Shown: positions 25,075 to 33,471 of the stretch, one piece after another
How positions within the stretch are numbered: the stretch's first letter is position 1
Layout of the letters: every line of letters starts with the position of its first letter
Source: JAXMAR01 sp046350295
GTDB lineage: Bacteria > Planctomycetota > Planctomycetia > Gemmatales > Gemmataceae
Direction of reading: 5' to 3'
DNA length: 64,000 bases
Assembly: GCA_046350295.1 (NCBI GenBank)
Contig: JAXMAR010000002.1
Location: 1-64,000, forward strand
The notes under the pieces: generated by a model
The model's input: only the letters and a program-made list of their open reading frames with translations
Databases searched by the model: none
Told to the model about the DNA's origin: nothing
Made by a program: the position numbers and the translations under genes

Positions 25075-25160
25075 GCGTTTCGACGAGCGAGGAAGCCGGC
25101 TTCTCGATTGGTCCGCGACAGACCGCTCTTACTCTATGGCCGCGTGCGGCATTCGCCAGT

Positions 25161-25249
25161 AGGTCCGGCGAGCCGAGCCGGACCGCACCGAGCCGGATGT
25201 AGGTGCGGCGCACCGAGCCGGATGTAGGTCCGGCGAGCCGAGCCGGACC
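25161..25249. repeat. three tandem copies of a dispersed palindromic repeat
   Basis: Copies at 25161-25184, 25201-25223 and 25226-25249 follow the pattern AGGTCCGGCGAGCCGAGC plus CGGACC; the middle one diverges. A fourth copy, in inverse orientation, lies at 49321-49348, and the shared sequence continues there into GGCGTGAAC. This marks it as a dispersed family and not a local duplication. Confidence 0.75.
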
Positions 25250-25350
25250 GGCGTGAACGCTCGCGACAACCCCCAGGTTGCAAAGCCGGCCGTAGGGAAT
25301 CTTTTTCGCTGAACATGGACGCGCCGCGGCCAGGCGGTTACGATCAAACC

Positions 25351-25977
25351 ATGGCTCAAGACAACGCCAAGACCGACGATGGCGACGCCCGCCTCGTGCG
25401 GATGCGCCAGTACCTCGAACAGGCCCAGAGCGGCGACCGCTCCGGCATGGACTGGCTGCTCCTGCTGGCGAGCGAGGTCGTGCGCGAGCGGGCCCAGGCG
25501 CTGCTGAGCAAGAAGTTCCGCTTCCTCGAAGGCGTGGGGCACGAGGTCGACAGCGTCGTCTCCGATCTCTGGATCAAGCTCAAGCGCCATTTTCAGCAGA
25601 AGCTCCCCAACTCCCTGGAGCACCTCCTCGCCCTCCTCGCCCTCAGTGTCCATCACTTGCTGCTCGACAAGGCCAGCATCCTGCGCCGCCGCGAGCAGCG
25701 CCACGAGCCGATCGGCACGGACAGTTCCCCGGGCCAGCCCGCCGGCTCCGCCGAGAACGACCCGCAAGCCCTCGCCGAGTTCACAGAGTTCCAGGAGCAG
25801 CTCTGGAAGAAGCTCCAGACGCTCCCCGAGGATCAGCGCCGCGTTTTCGAGATGCACTATTTCCTCGGTATCTCCCAGGCCCGCATCGCCGAGGATCTGA
25901 CCCTCCACCCACGCCAGGTGAGTCGCCTCTGGGTGAAGGCGTCCAACGCGGTGGTCCTCGGATGGAAGAACGCGTAG
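25351..25977 (+). CDS. RNA polymerase sigma factor, ECF type
   Basis: A 208-residue sigma-70-family factor. Region 2 spans about residues 40-110 (VDSVVSDLWIKLKRHFQQKL, LLDKASILRRREQRHE) and region 4 is LPEDQRRVFEMHYFLGISQARIAEDL, with the recognition helix in LHPRQVSRLWVKA. No C-terminal extension or anti-sigma gene is adjacent. The start at 25351 lies directly after ATCAAACC and has no clear ribosome binding site. The next gene encodes a membrane protein with a zinc ribbon. Confidence 0.85.
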   Translation: MAQDNAKTDDGDARLVRMRQYLEQAQSGDRSGMDWLLLLASEVVRERAQALLSKKFRFLEGVGHEVDSVVSDLWIKLKRHFQQKLPNSLEHLLALLALSVHHLLLDKASILRRREQRHEPIGTDSSPGQPAGSAENDPQALAEFTEFQEQLWKKLQTLPEDQRRVFEMHYFLGISQARIAEDLTLHPRQVSRLWVKASNAVVLGWKNA

Positions 25978-26037
25978 ACGCCGGCGTTCCTTGCACTCCA
26001 TGCCGCCAAATTCGGGCTACACTTTCCTATCGCCTTC

Positions 26038-27168
26038 TTGGTCTTGGCCGAGGAAACGTTGCCCGACTTCATCTGTCCATGCTGTCTACAGCCCGTCCGG
26101 CCGGGCGTTGATCCGACCAGGAGCTCCTGCGCCGGCTGCGGCCGTGCCCTGGCATTCACCGACACGCGCGTGACGGCGCAGCAGGATTTGACGACGGCGG
26201 CGATCCGGGCAAGTGCCGAGGAGTGGTCCGCCGCGACGACGCCGGGTGTCGCGCCCACGGTCCCCGCGACAGCCCCCTATGCGAGCTGGGATGAGTTCCG
26301 CGCCACGGCGCCGGCGGTTCAACACGCCCTCGCCGAGCTGGCGACCGAGGCGTTACCCGATCTGAGCATCGCGCCGCTCCGCTTGCCGCCGGCCCAGATC
26401 GACACGGACGACCTTGGCGCCTTGCAAATGTCCTTCACGGTCGACGGCGACAATGGACCGCTCACCTTCATTTCAGCCGCGGCTCTGGCGGCGGCCGCCC
26501 TGCTGATCCTCGGGCTCTCCCTCACCGCGGATGAACTGCCCGGACAGCCCTGGAGTCTGGCCCGCTTCTTTCTCGGCCTGCCCTGGGCGGGCAGCGCCGG
26601 CCTGTTCGGCTACTGGCTTGCTTTCGTGCGCCCGGCCGCGCCGACCGTCGATTACTGGCTCTTCGAAGACGGCATCCTGTGGCGCCGCGGCGGCGCCTTC
26701 GCCTCGTGCCCTTGGGAGAACGTGGAGGACGTGGATGAGCGGCCGCAAGGACGCGTCGCCTGCCTTCGCTTCCGTCCGGCCGCCGATTTCCATGCCGTCA
26801 TCAGCGCCGCCGGCAGACCCGAGCGCCGCCCGGTCATCGAGTTTCTTGTGACGAAGCTGACCGGGGCGCGCTTTGTGCCGCTGCTTTGTCGCCTCTGTGC
26901 GGGCGAGCGCGTCTCTTTCGGCGCCCTGATCCTGGACCGCCAGGCGATCCGCGGACTGGGCTTCCATGAGCCGTGGTCGAACGTGGCCCGGGTGGTCAGC
27001 GACGACCGGCACCTCCTGGTCGAGCTGCGCGATGACCCGACGTGGCGGAGCGTTGCGCGGGACGCGATCTCCTCTCCGCGCCTGGCGCTGCTGCTGGCGC
27101 ACATCCTCGTCGAGGAGGCCGGCCGTCTGCCGCCGCTCAGTCGCGAAAACGGACGACGATGGCCGTGA
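26038..27168 (+). CDS. membrane protein with N-terminal zinc ribbon
   Basis: A 376-residue protein of unknown function. The N-terminus has two Cys pairs, FICPCC and CAGCG, forming a likely zinc ribbon. Two adjacent membrane helices follow near residues 145-200 (AAALAAAALLILGLSL, FFLGLPWAGSAGLFGYWLAF), then a soluble domain of beta strands (YWLFEDGILWRRGG, ILDRQAIRGLGFHEPW). The start codon is weak (TTG 26038 or 26044). It lies 60 bp after the sigma gene on the same strand and overlaps the convergent PP2C gene by 32 bp. Confidence 0.65.
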   Translation: MVLAEETLPDFICPCCLQPVRPGVDPTRSSCAGCGRALAFTDTRVTAQQDLTTAAIRASAEEWSAATTPGVAPTVPATAPYASWDEFRATAPAVQHALAELATEALPDLSIAPLRLPPAQIDTDDLGALQMSFTVDGDNGPLTFISAAALAAAALLILGLSLTADELPGQPWSLARFFLGLPWAGSAGLFGYWLAFVRPAAPTVDYWLFEDGILWRRGGAFASCPWENVEDVDERPQGRVACLRFRPAADFHAVISAAGRPERRPVIEFLVTKLTGARFVPLLCRLCAGERVSFGALILDRQAIRGLGFHEPWSNVARVVSDDRHLLVELRDDPTWRSVARDAISSPRLALLLAHILVEEAGRLPPLSRENGRRWP

Positions 27169-28027
27169 TGTTGTCCTTGCCCCCTTGCTCGTTCGCGGCG
27201 GCGATCAGGCGAGCGCAGGCGTCAGCGGGGTCGGCCTCCTCTTCCAGGATCGTGGCGATCGTATCGTCGTCGATCATGCCGCACAGGCCGTCGGAGCAGA
27301 GCAGGAGGCTGTCGCCGGGGTCGAGGCGGAGACTGTGCATCTCGACCTTGACCCCGGGATCGGCGCCCCCCAGGACGTTGGTGATGACGTGCCGCAGCCG
27401 GGACGACGCCGCCTCGCGCGGTTTGAGCATGCCGCGCCGCACCATCTCGGCGGCCATGTTGTGGTCGTGGGTGATCTGCTGAAGGTAGCCGTCCTGCATG
27501 AGGTAGCAGCGGCTGTCGCCGACGTGGGCGATGAAGAGACTCCGCTCGTGGACGAAGGCGAGCGTCAGCGTCGTGCCCATGCCGCTCAACTCGGGGCGGC
27601 GCAGCGACTCGTCGATGATGCGGTCGTCCGCCTGACGAATGGCGCTCTGGAAATCGCGCAGCACCTGCTGCTCCTCGCTCCCCTTCAGCGTGCAGAAGCC
27701 GCGCAGCGTGTTGAGCAGGTAATCCCCGACCAGCTCCACCGACAGGGCGCTGGCCACCTCGCCCGCCTGGTGGCCTCCCATGCCATCGGCGACGATGAAG
27801 ACGTGCCCCCGGCACTGGCTGTACTGCATCTTCTGCTGCGAGAAGTTCGCCTGGTGCACGCACAGGCTCCGCGCCAGCTCGGCGATGAGAAAGCAATCTT
27901 CGTTGCTCGAACGCACCCGGCCCTGATCGGTGGCGCCGTAGCTCTCGACGAAAAGCGGCGGCAAACGCAACGCCTGCGTCTCATTCGGATCGAGGTGAAG
28001 GTCCGGATCGGTCTTAGGCAGCGGCAT
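27137..28027 (-). CDS. PP2C-family protein serine/threonine phosphatase
   Basis: A 296-residue soluble PPM/PP2C phosphatase that removes phosphate from Ser/Thr residues. Metal-binding and catalytic motifs are complete: RSSNEDCF, VADGMGGHQAGEVAS, GMGTTLTLAF, IAHVGDSRCYL, LLLCSDGLCGMIDDD and GGKDNITAIVV. It is a likely counterpart to the Ser/Thr kinases of this organism, one of which is encoded at 49.6 kb. The C-terminal end overlaps the convergent zinc-ribbon gene. Confidence 0.92.
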   Translation of the reverse strand: MPLPKTDPDLHLDPNETQALRLPPLFVESYGATDQGRVRSSNEDCFLIAELARSLCVHQANFSQQKMQYSQCRGHVFIVADGMGGHQAGEVASALSVELVGDYLLNTLRGFCTLKGSEEQQVLRDFQSAIRQADDRIIDESLRRPELSGMGTTLTLAFVHERSLFIAHVGDSRCYLMQDGYLQQITHDHNMAAEMVRRGMLKPREAASSRLRHVITNVLGGADPGVKVEMHSLRLDPGDSLLLCSDGLCGMIDDDTIATILEEEADPADACARLIAAANEQGGKDNITAIVVRFRD

Positions 28028-28143
28028 TTCTGGTCCCTCCCGATATGAGGATCTGCGGGCTTTCTATTCTACGCACGCCGCCGTCCTCGACATAAAAAGA
28101 AGGGGCGCCGACACGCGGCGCTACTCTGTTTCGTGAGGTCGCC

Positions 28144-29106
28144 ATGAAGCCGTTCACTCTTCCATTTCTGTGCGTCTTCCTCCTCGCGGGCTGCGGCTCG
28201 GGGGAGAAGGCCGGCGAGAAGTCAGGCGGACCGACGCCTCCCGGGCTGGGCTCGCTCAGCGATGCGCGCAAGGGCTTCGTCCCCAAGCTGGCGCGGCGGC
28301 GCGAGCGCGGCGGGCCGCCGGCCCTGGCCCCGCCGGCCGGCATCTTCCGCGTCGTCCACTATGACGCTCCACTCGGCAAGAACAGCGCCTATTTGACGCC
28401 GGACCCGAAAGACGGCATGAAGCGCCCGGCCGTCATCTGGATCACGGGGGGCGACTGCAACAGCATCGACGACGGCTGTTGGCACGAAGGCCCGCCGCAG
28501 AACGATCAGTCGGCGACGCCGATCCGCAGGGCGGGCATCGTGATGATGTTCCCTTCGCTGCGCGGCGGCAACGACAGTCCGGGGGAGAAGGAGGGCTTCC
28601 TGGGAGAGGTCGACGACGTGGTCGCCGCCGCGGACTTCCTCGCCAAGCAGGACTACGTCGACCCGAAGCGCATCTATGTCGGAGGCCACAGCACCGGCGG
28701 AACCATGGCCCTTCTCGTCGCCGAGTATTCGGACCGCTTCCGCGCCGTTTTCTCCTTCGGCCCGACGGACGACGTGAATCGCTATCCCGGCGAGTTCAAG
28801 GTGTTTGACACGACCAGCCGCAAGGATGTCGAATTGCGCTCCCCGATTCACTGGCTCGGCTCGATCCGCTCGCCGACATTCGTCTTCGAAGGCGCCGGCG
28901 AGGGGGGCAACGTGCTCGCCCTGCAATCGCTGGCGCGCACGTCGCGCAATCCCAAGGCGCATTTCTTCCTGGTGAACGGCGCCGACCATTTCAGCACGCT
29001 GGCGCCCATCAACCGGCTGATCGCGGCGAAGATCCTGCGCGACACCGGAGCGGAATGCGACATCGCGTTCACGGAGGCGGAACTGAACGGGCTGTTTGGA
29101 AAGTGA
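28144..29106 (+). CDS. lipoprotein with alpha/beta-hydrolase domain
   Basis: A 320-residue protein with lipobox LLAGC (Cys17) and a linker, then an alpha/beta hydrolase of the prolyl-oligopeptidase/dienelactone type: VIWITGGD, the nucleophile elbow GGHSTGG (Ser183), an acidic region, and the His in NGADHFSTL. It probably acts as an esterase or peptidase at the cell surface; the substrate is unknown. The ATG follows GAGGTCGCC. The end is convergent with the next gene with a 4-bp gap. Confidence 0.82.
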   Translation: MKPFTLPFLCVFLLAGCGSGEKAGEKSGGPTPPGLGSLSDARKGFVPKLARRRERGGPPALAPPAGIFRVVHYDAPLGKNSAYLTPDPKDGMKRPAVIWITGGDCNSIDDGCWHEGPPQNDQSATPIRRAGIVMMFPSLRGGNDSPGEKEGFLGEVDDVVAAADFLAKQDYVDPKRIYVGGHSTGGTMALLVAEYSDRFRAVFSFGPTDDVNRYPGEFKVFDTTSRKDVELRSPIHWLGSIRSPTFVFEGAGEGGNVLALQSLARTSRNPKAHFFLVNGADHFSTLAPINRLIAAKILRDTGAECDIAFTEAELNGLFGK

Positions 29107-29110
29107 GAGG

Positions 29111-29866
29111 CTATTTCTTCTCCACCAGCTTGCTCAGGCTCAAGCGTATCTCACGCGTATCCGCCGCCTTGACGATGGCCCGGTTCGCGCGTTCCAGCAA
29201 CTTCTCCTCCAGGCCCGGCTTCACTTGGTGCACGGCATCCATGACGAGGTCCCCCAGGACCTTGGCCGCCGTGCCGCCGAAGCCGGCGAAGTGCTCGACG
29301 ACCAGGTCGTGGTACATCGTCTGCGCCTTGGTGACACGGATGCGGAAGAGGAAGTCGGGGAGGAACCCCTTCGTCTCCAGCTTCATGGTCGTCTCGCAGT
29401 CCATGAGGGCGGCGAACTTGAGGCGGGTCTTGGCGCTCGCGCTATAAAGACGCAGGCCGCGCTCCCAGACTTGCTGCTCCATTTCGACGCCGGCCTGGCA
29501 GGCCAGGTAGAGCTTGAAGTTGAGATGCTCCGCATCGGCCTGGCGGACGTCGAAAACCTTGGTGGTGAGAGAGGCCGGCCAGTTCCGCGTGTCGATGCGG
29601 ACCTTGCGCCACGTGCCGTCGTTCTTGGGCAGCTTGGAGACGCGCGGCTTGAGGCCGTCCCAGCGCAGCGAATGAAAGGCGATCGTCTGCTTCCCCCAGT
29701 TCGGGCTCGCCTCGTAGAGCGGGTGCGGCACGGCGTCGATAAGGAACGGCCGCAGCGCGTCGAGGAAGCTTTGCAATGCCTGATCGGGAGGCGGTTCGTC
29801 GGCGCGGACGGCGGCGACGAGGAACAGGCAAAGCGGGCAAGCGAGGCAAAGACGCGGCAGCGGCAT
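29111..29866 (-). CDS. hypothetical exported protein
   Basis: A 251-residue protein with a signal peptide (CLACPLCLFLVAAVRA, cleavage before DEPPP). The mature part is a mixed alpha/beta domain with no catalytic motif recognised (LRWDGLKPRVSKLPKNDGTW, LKFAALMDCETTMKLETKGF). It looks like the lipid- or polymer-binding beta-sandwich proteins common in planctomycete envelopes, but this is a guess. ATG 29866 is chosen because the signal peptide starts there. Confidence 0.7.
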   Translation of the reverse strand: MPLPRLCLACPLCLFLVAAVRADEPPPDQALQSFLDALRPFLIDAVPHPLYEASPNWGKQTIAFHSLRWDGLKPRVSKLPKNDGTWRKVRIDTRNWPASLTTKVFDVRQADAEHLNFKLYLACQAGVEMEQQVWERGLRLYSASAKTRLKFAALMDCETTMKLETKGFLPDFLFRIRVTKAQTMYHDLVVEHFAGFGGTAAKVLGDLVMDAVHQVKPGLEEKLLERANRAIVKAADTREIRLSLSKLVEKK

Positions 29867-29933
29867 GGCGGCCCTCCGAAAGAGGCCGCGAGCATAGGCG
29901 AAGACGTGAGGCGCCGTCAACCCAGGAGGCCGA

Positions 29934-29962
29934 TTGCCGCAACCATCGCAAGGCTGTATCAT
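29934..29962 (+). promoter_or_regulatory. promoter of the HTH/PIN pair
   Basis: TTGCCG and TATCAT with a 17-bp spacer, 38 bp before the first ATG. This is among the best sigma-70 promoter matches in the window and is positioned to transcribe both genes of the pair. Confidence 0.55.
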
Positions 29963-29999
29963 CTTAACCCACAACGTTACGTGTCAAACCGGTGGTGTG

Positions 30000-30389
30000 A
30001 TGTCCGAAGAATCCAAGAAACGGGGGCGTAAACCCCTTGCTCGCCGAACGCCGCGTGAAGGAAAGCCTGTCGCTGGCGTCCGTACGAAACCCTCGCCAGA
30101 ACTGGAGGCTGCCGTGCTACGCGCACAAAAGGGATTGATGGAACCGGCGCCCATGGAGATGACGACCGCGCAGGCAGCCGAGTTCCTGGATGTGTCCCGC
30201 CCATTCGTCATGAAGCTCGTCTTGCGCGGCGAACTCCCCTGCCGGATGGTCGGCAAGCGCCGCCACATTCCTACGGTCGCCTTGGAGAAATATCGCGAGA
30301 AGATGTTTGAGGACGCGAAAAAAGCGGCTACGGAGATGTCGCGGTTGTCGCAGGAATCGGGCGCCTACGATGATTCGAGAGCAAAATAA
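30000..30389 (+). CDS. excisionase-type HTH protein, probable antitoxin
   Basis: A 129-residue protein with a basic, Lys/Arg-rich N-terminus (SKKRGRKPLARRTPREGK) and a MerR-like/excisionase helix-turn-helix: MTTAQAAEFLDVSRPFVMKL, then the wing MVGKRRHIPTVALEKYREK. Such proteins serve as antitoxins and autorepressors for PIN or RES toxins. The PIN gene begins 6 bp after the stop codon. A GTG at 29997 abuts the ATG. A good promoter lies immediately upstream. Confidence 0.82.
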   Translation: MSEESKKRGRKPLARRTPREGKPVAGVRTKPSPELEAAVLRAQKGLMEPAPMEMTTAQAAEFLDVSRPFVMKLVLRGELPCRMVGKRRHIPTVALEKYREKMFEDAKKAATEMSRLSQESGAYDDSRAK

Positions 30390-30395
30390 CTCGAC

Positions 30396-30962
30396 ATGAC
30401 GCCCATCGTTGCCGTATACGACGCTTGCGTTCTCTACTCGGCGTTCCTGCGCGATTTCTTCGTTTGGCTCGCGATCGGCGGGAGAAGAAACGGCATCTTG
30501 CGGGCAAAATGGACGGGTCGCATTCACAAAGAGTGGATGCGAGCTGTCGCCCGTCGAAGGCCCGAGTTGAGGAAAAACCTGCCCCGGACACGCCGCCTGA
30601 TGGATCAGAGCGTGCGTGGCTGCCGCGTCCACGGCTATGAGCGCTGGGAGGCCCGCCTGCATCTGCCCGACAACAACGATCGGCACGTTTTGGCTGCCGC
30701 TCTTGCCTGTGTCGCAGATGTTATTGTTACCTTCAATACCAAGGATTTTCCCGAATCGGCGCTTCAACCCTTCGGTATTTCGGCAGTCATCCCCGACACG
30801 TTCGCTCTTCACCTCCTTGATTCCGGCATCGTTACCACCGCCGCGGCAGAACATCGCGCCTCGCTGCGGCGGCCCGCCTTGTCATCGCAAGCATACGTCG
30901 ATGCTCTTCGACGCAACGGCCTGCCTGCTGCGGCGGACGCCCTTCCCATCGATCGTGTTTGA
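30396..30962 (+). CDS. PIN-domain protein, probable toxin ribonuclease
   Basis: A 188-residue PIN-fold RNase candidate. The acidic metal-binding residues appear at the expected places: Asp9 in VAVYDACVLY, the cluster in LPDNNDRHVLAAA, and VIVTFNTKDFP near the end of the core. The C-terminal 50 residues form an extra helical tail. It forms a two-gene operon with the HTH protein upstream, a VapBC-like arrangement whose antitoxin is of the excisionase type and not AbrB/RHH. It ends 4 bp before a convergent gene. Confidence 0.82.
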   Translation: MTPIVAVYDACVLYSAFLRDFFVWLAIGGRRNGILRAKWTGRIHKEWMRAVARRRPELRKNLPRTRRLMDQSVRGCRVHGYERWEARLHLPDNNDRHVLAAALACVADVIVTFNTKDFPESALQPFGISAVIPDTFALHLLDSGIVTTAAAEHRASLRRPALSSQAYVDALRRNGLPAAADALPIDRV

Positions 30963-30966
30963 ATGC

Positions 30967-31938
30967 CTATTCCGTCACCCCCACCTTCCGCGCCACCGCG
31001 TCGTCGTAGTCCCCCGTGAAAATCCACCAGTTCGTCACGCGCCGCTCCTTGAAGGTCAGCCCGTTGTCCAGCCCGGGGATGCTGCGCATCCAGTAGACGT
31101 ACCACTTCATGTCGTCGCACTTCCACGTCTCGCAGTTGAGCTTCTTCTTGGCGCCGAAGCCTTCCGGACGCCAGTCTTCGATGTCGGAGTCGACGAAGTC
31201 CTTGTTGGCGTAGTCGTAGTCGCTCTTGGCGTTCGGCGGAAAGTGGCAGTTGCCCGCGCGCCAGGCGCCGGCTTTGCCTTCGAAACGTTGCCACAGGTCG
31301 CCGCCGTGCTGGCGCATCAGCGCTTCGATCTGGTGCAGGTGGTTGTGCACCGCCATGTTGGCCCCGCGCTCGTAGTTGTAGTGGTAGACGGTGTAGGTCT
31401 TGGGCAAGACGGGCAGGTCGAACGGGTCGCGGTGGCTGTTGGAGATGTCGCCGTGGACGCTGGCCATGTTCGACTCGACCGGTCCGATCTCCTTGGAGTG
31501 ATAGCCCCAGATCCAGACCTCCTTGACGCCTTTCTCCATGACGTAATGCCGGATCTTGGCCCGCTCCATCATGCGGTTGTAGTCGGCGAAGCCCTTCTTG
31601 CGCTTGTCGTGCGGCACGGGCTCGAGATATTCGATCGTGTCGACGACCTCGTACTTGAGACTCGGTTTGGCGTCGGCGTTGCGATAGGCGCGGAAGCGAC
31701 TGCCTTCCTCCAAGGCCTCGATCACCTCCCTGGTCATGGCGTCGGTTTTCTTGCGCATGGCGTCGAGCGGGCCGCCGACGTTGGAGGTGACCTTGCTGTC
31801 GATGCTCTTGCCGTCTTCGGTTATCGGGAAGTACTTGAGGACGAGGACGGGAATGGTCCACGGCGCCTTGCTCTCCTTGCCGGCGAAGGCGAGCGGGGCG
31901 GGGAGGAGGAGGATCAGGAAGAGAAGGGCGTGACGCAT
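30967..31938 (-). CDS. hypothetical exported protein
   Basis: A 323-residue protein with a clear signal peptide (LLFLILLLPAPLAFA, cleavage before GKESK). The mature domain is rich in aromatic residues and His (GYHSKEIGPVESNMASVHGD, HYNYERGANMAVHNHLHQIE), with possible metal-binding His/Asp residues. No family was recognised with confidence, although I recall similar secreted proteins in planctomycetes. The ATG lies 34 bp downstream of the DUF4287 gene on the same strand. Confidence 0.72.
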   Translation of the reverse strand: MRHALLFLILLLPAPLAFAGKESKAPWTIPVLVLKYFPITEDGKSIDSKVTSNVGGPLDAMRKKTDAMTREVIEALEEGSRFRAYRNADAKPSLKYEVVDTIEYLEPVPHDKRKKGFADYNRMMERAKIRHYVMEKGVKEVWIWGYHSKEIGPVESNMASVHGDISNSHRDPFDLPVLPKTYTVYHYNYERGANMAVHNHLHQIEALMRQHGGDLWQRFEGKAGAWRAGNCHFPPNAKSDYDYANKDFVDSDIEDWRPEGFGAKKKLNCETWKCDDMKWYVYWMRSIPGLDNGLTFKERRVTNWWIFTGDYDDAVARKVGVTE

Positions 31939-31972
31939 TGGTTATTCCGAGTGGGCAGTGGGCAGGAGCTTG

Positions 31973-32176
31973 CTATTGCTGCTTGAGATACGAAGTCGTC
32001 AGCGTTCGGGCCCAGTAGCGTGGTACGCCGTGATCCTTCTGCAGATGGGCGACCACGTCATTTGACTTTTTGGTCCTGGCCCCAAAGGCGTCGAGTACCT
32101 TCTTCCAGTGCGCGAGCGGCTTGCCTGTCTTCTCGACAACCTGCTCGTCGGTCACGTTCCAGTAGTCGGCTTTCAT
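31973..32176 (-). CDS. small DUF4287-domain protein
   Basis: A 67-residue protein matching the DUF4287 pattern (VVEKTGKPLAHWKKVLDAFG, then HGVPRYWARTLTTSYL). This domain is often found in front of DUF5655 in soluble proteins of unknown function; here it stands alone. The start lies 8 bp after the stop codon of the PQQ-propeller gene, with AGGTGA spanning that stop codon as the ribosome binding site, so the two genes are coupled. Confidence 0.75.
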   Translation of the reverse strand: MKADYWNVTDEQVVEKTGKPLAHWKKVLDAFGARTKKSNDVVAHLQKDHGVPRYWARTLTTSYLKQQ

Positions 32177-32184
32177 GGCGTCTG

Positions 32185-33402
32185 TCACCTCACGTGGTCG
32201 GCGATGCAAAACAGATGCTTCTCGCCGCGTAGAAAGATCGCGCCCCCGGACACCGCCGGCGAGGCGACGATCCCTTCCCCCAAATCGTTCTCCGCCAGCG
32301 TTTCGAAGGCGCGGCCGGCCTTCACGACATACACGACGCCCTCCTTGCTCGAAAAGTAGACCTTCCCATCCCCGGCCACCGGCGAAGCATAATACGAGCC
32401 GCCGAGCCGTTCTTTCCACACCTGCTTGCCCGACTTCGCCTCGAGACAGAGGACGATCCCCTTGTCTCCCGGCAGGTAGATCAGCCCATCGTAGCTCACC
32501 GGCGACGGCAGGAACGCCGCCGCCTTTTTGTTGGTCCAGACCACGTTGCTGCCGGTGATGTCGCCGGTCTTGCCGTCGAGCCGGATGCCGACGCTGCTCA
32601 CGCCCGAGGTCGCGATCACCAGGTCCCCCGCCGGAACCGGGCTGGGAATGCACTGCTGGTGCAGTCCGTCGACGGACCACAACTCCTTGCCCGTGGCCGC
32701 GTCGTAGCCGCGCGCCTTGTAGGTGCCGAACGCGACCAGTTGCGTCGCCCCCTTCCCCTTGATCGGCAGCGGGCTCGTCCAGTTGACCGCCGTGTCCCGA
32801 TCGGTCTTCCAGCGGTTCTTGCCCGTCTTGCGGTCCACGCCCAGGAGATACGACTGGCTCCAATGGTCGACCTGCACGATGAGCAGGTCGTCGACCAGGA
32901 TCGGCGACGTCCCCATGCCCCAGCGGTTGCGGAACGGCCCGTATTCCTCGGCCAGCGACCGGACCCAGACCGGCCGGCCCTCCAGGTCGAGCGCGGCCAG
33001 ATCGCCGGTGCCGAAGAGGACGTAGACGCGCTCGCCGTCGGTCGCGGGCGTCGGCACGGCCATGCCGCCCGGAGCGAAGAGGTCGGTCGGGGTCGTGCCG
33101 AGGAGACGCGTGTGCCACAGCAGGGCGCCGTCTTTCCGCGCGTGGCAGGTCACGTGCAGCTGGTCGTTGTTGCGGCCGGTGGAGGCCGTGAGGAAGATGC
33201 GGTCGCGCCACACGACCGGGCAACTCACGCCGGCCCCTTGGAGCGGGACCTTCCATTTCACGTTCTCGCCCCCCGACCAGCGCACGGGGAGGTTCCGCTC
33301 GGTCGAGACGCCCGCGGCGCCGGGGCCACGCCATTGCGGCCAGTCCTCGGCGCGAACGGCGAAAGGCAGAACAAGAACAAGGAGGAGGGAGGTGCGGAGC
33401 AT
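32185..33402 (-). CDS. PQQ-like beta-propeller exported protein
   Basis: A 405-residue exported protein: signal peptide (LLLVLVLPFAVRA), the WPQWRGPGAAG opening typical of planctomycete PQQ-propeller proteins, and repeated blades ending in motifs such as DGERVYVLFGTGDLAALDLE, DAATGKELWSV and EAKSGKQVWKERLGGSYYAS. It resembles BamB/outer-membrane-type or quinoprotein propellers. The cofactor residues of true alcohol dehydrogenases are not evident, so a scaffold role is as likely as catalysis. Confidence 0.87.
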   Translation of the reverse strand: MLRTSLLLVLVLPFAVRAEDWPQWRGPGAAGVSTERNLPVRWSGGENVKWKVPLQGAGVSCPVVWRDRIFLTASTGRNNDQLHVTCHARKDGALLWHTRLLGTTPTDLFAPGGMAVPTPATDGERVYVLFGTGDLAALDLEGRPVWVRSLAEEYGPFRNRWGMGTSPILVDDLLIVQVDHWSQSYLLGVDRKTGKNRWKTDRDTAVNWTSPLPIKGKGATQLVAFGTYKARGYDAATGKELWSVDGLHQQCIPSPVPAGDLVIATSGVSSVGIRLDGKTGDITGSNVVWTNKKAAAFLPSPVSYDGLIYLPGDKGIVLCLEAKSGKQVWKERLGGSYYASPVAGDGKVYFSSKEGVVYVVKAGRAFETLAENDLGEGIVASPAVSGGAIFLRGEKHLFCIADHVR

Positions 33403-33471
33403 GGTGGGTTCTGCCTCTTGTGTTGTGCGGCGAAACGGTGGGATGAAACGGCAAGCGGCCGATGCGCAGTC

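Noticed and set aside
28222..28989. Minus-strand 255-codon frame opposite the hydrolase lipoprotein
   Set aside because: The plus strand carries a lipobox, a nucleophile elbow and a ribosome binding site; the minus frame has none of these.
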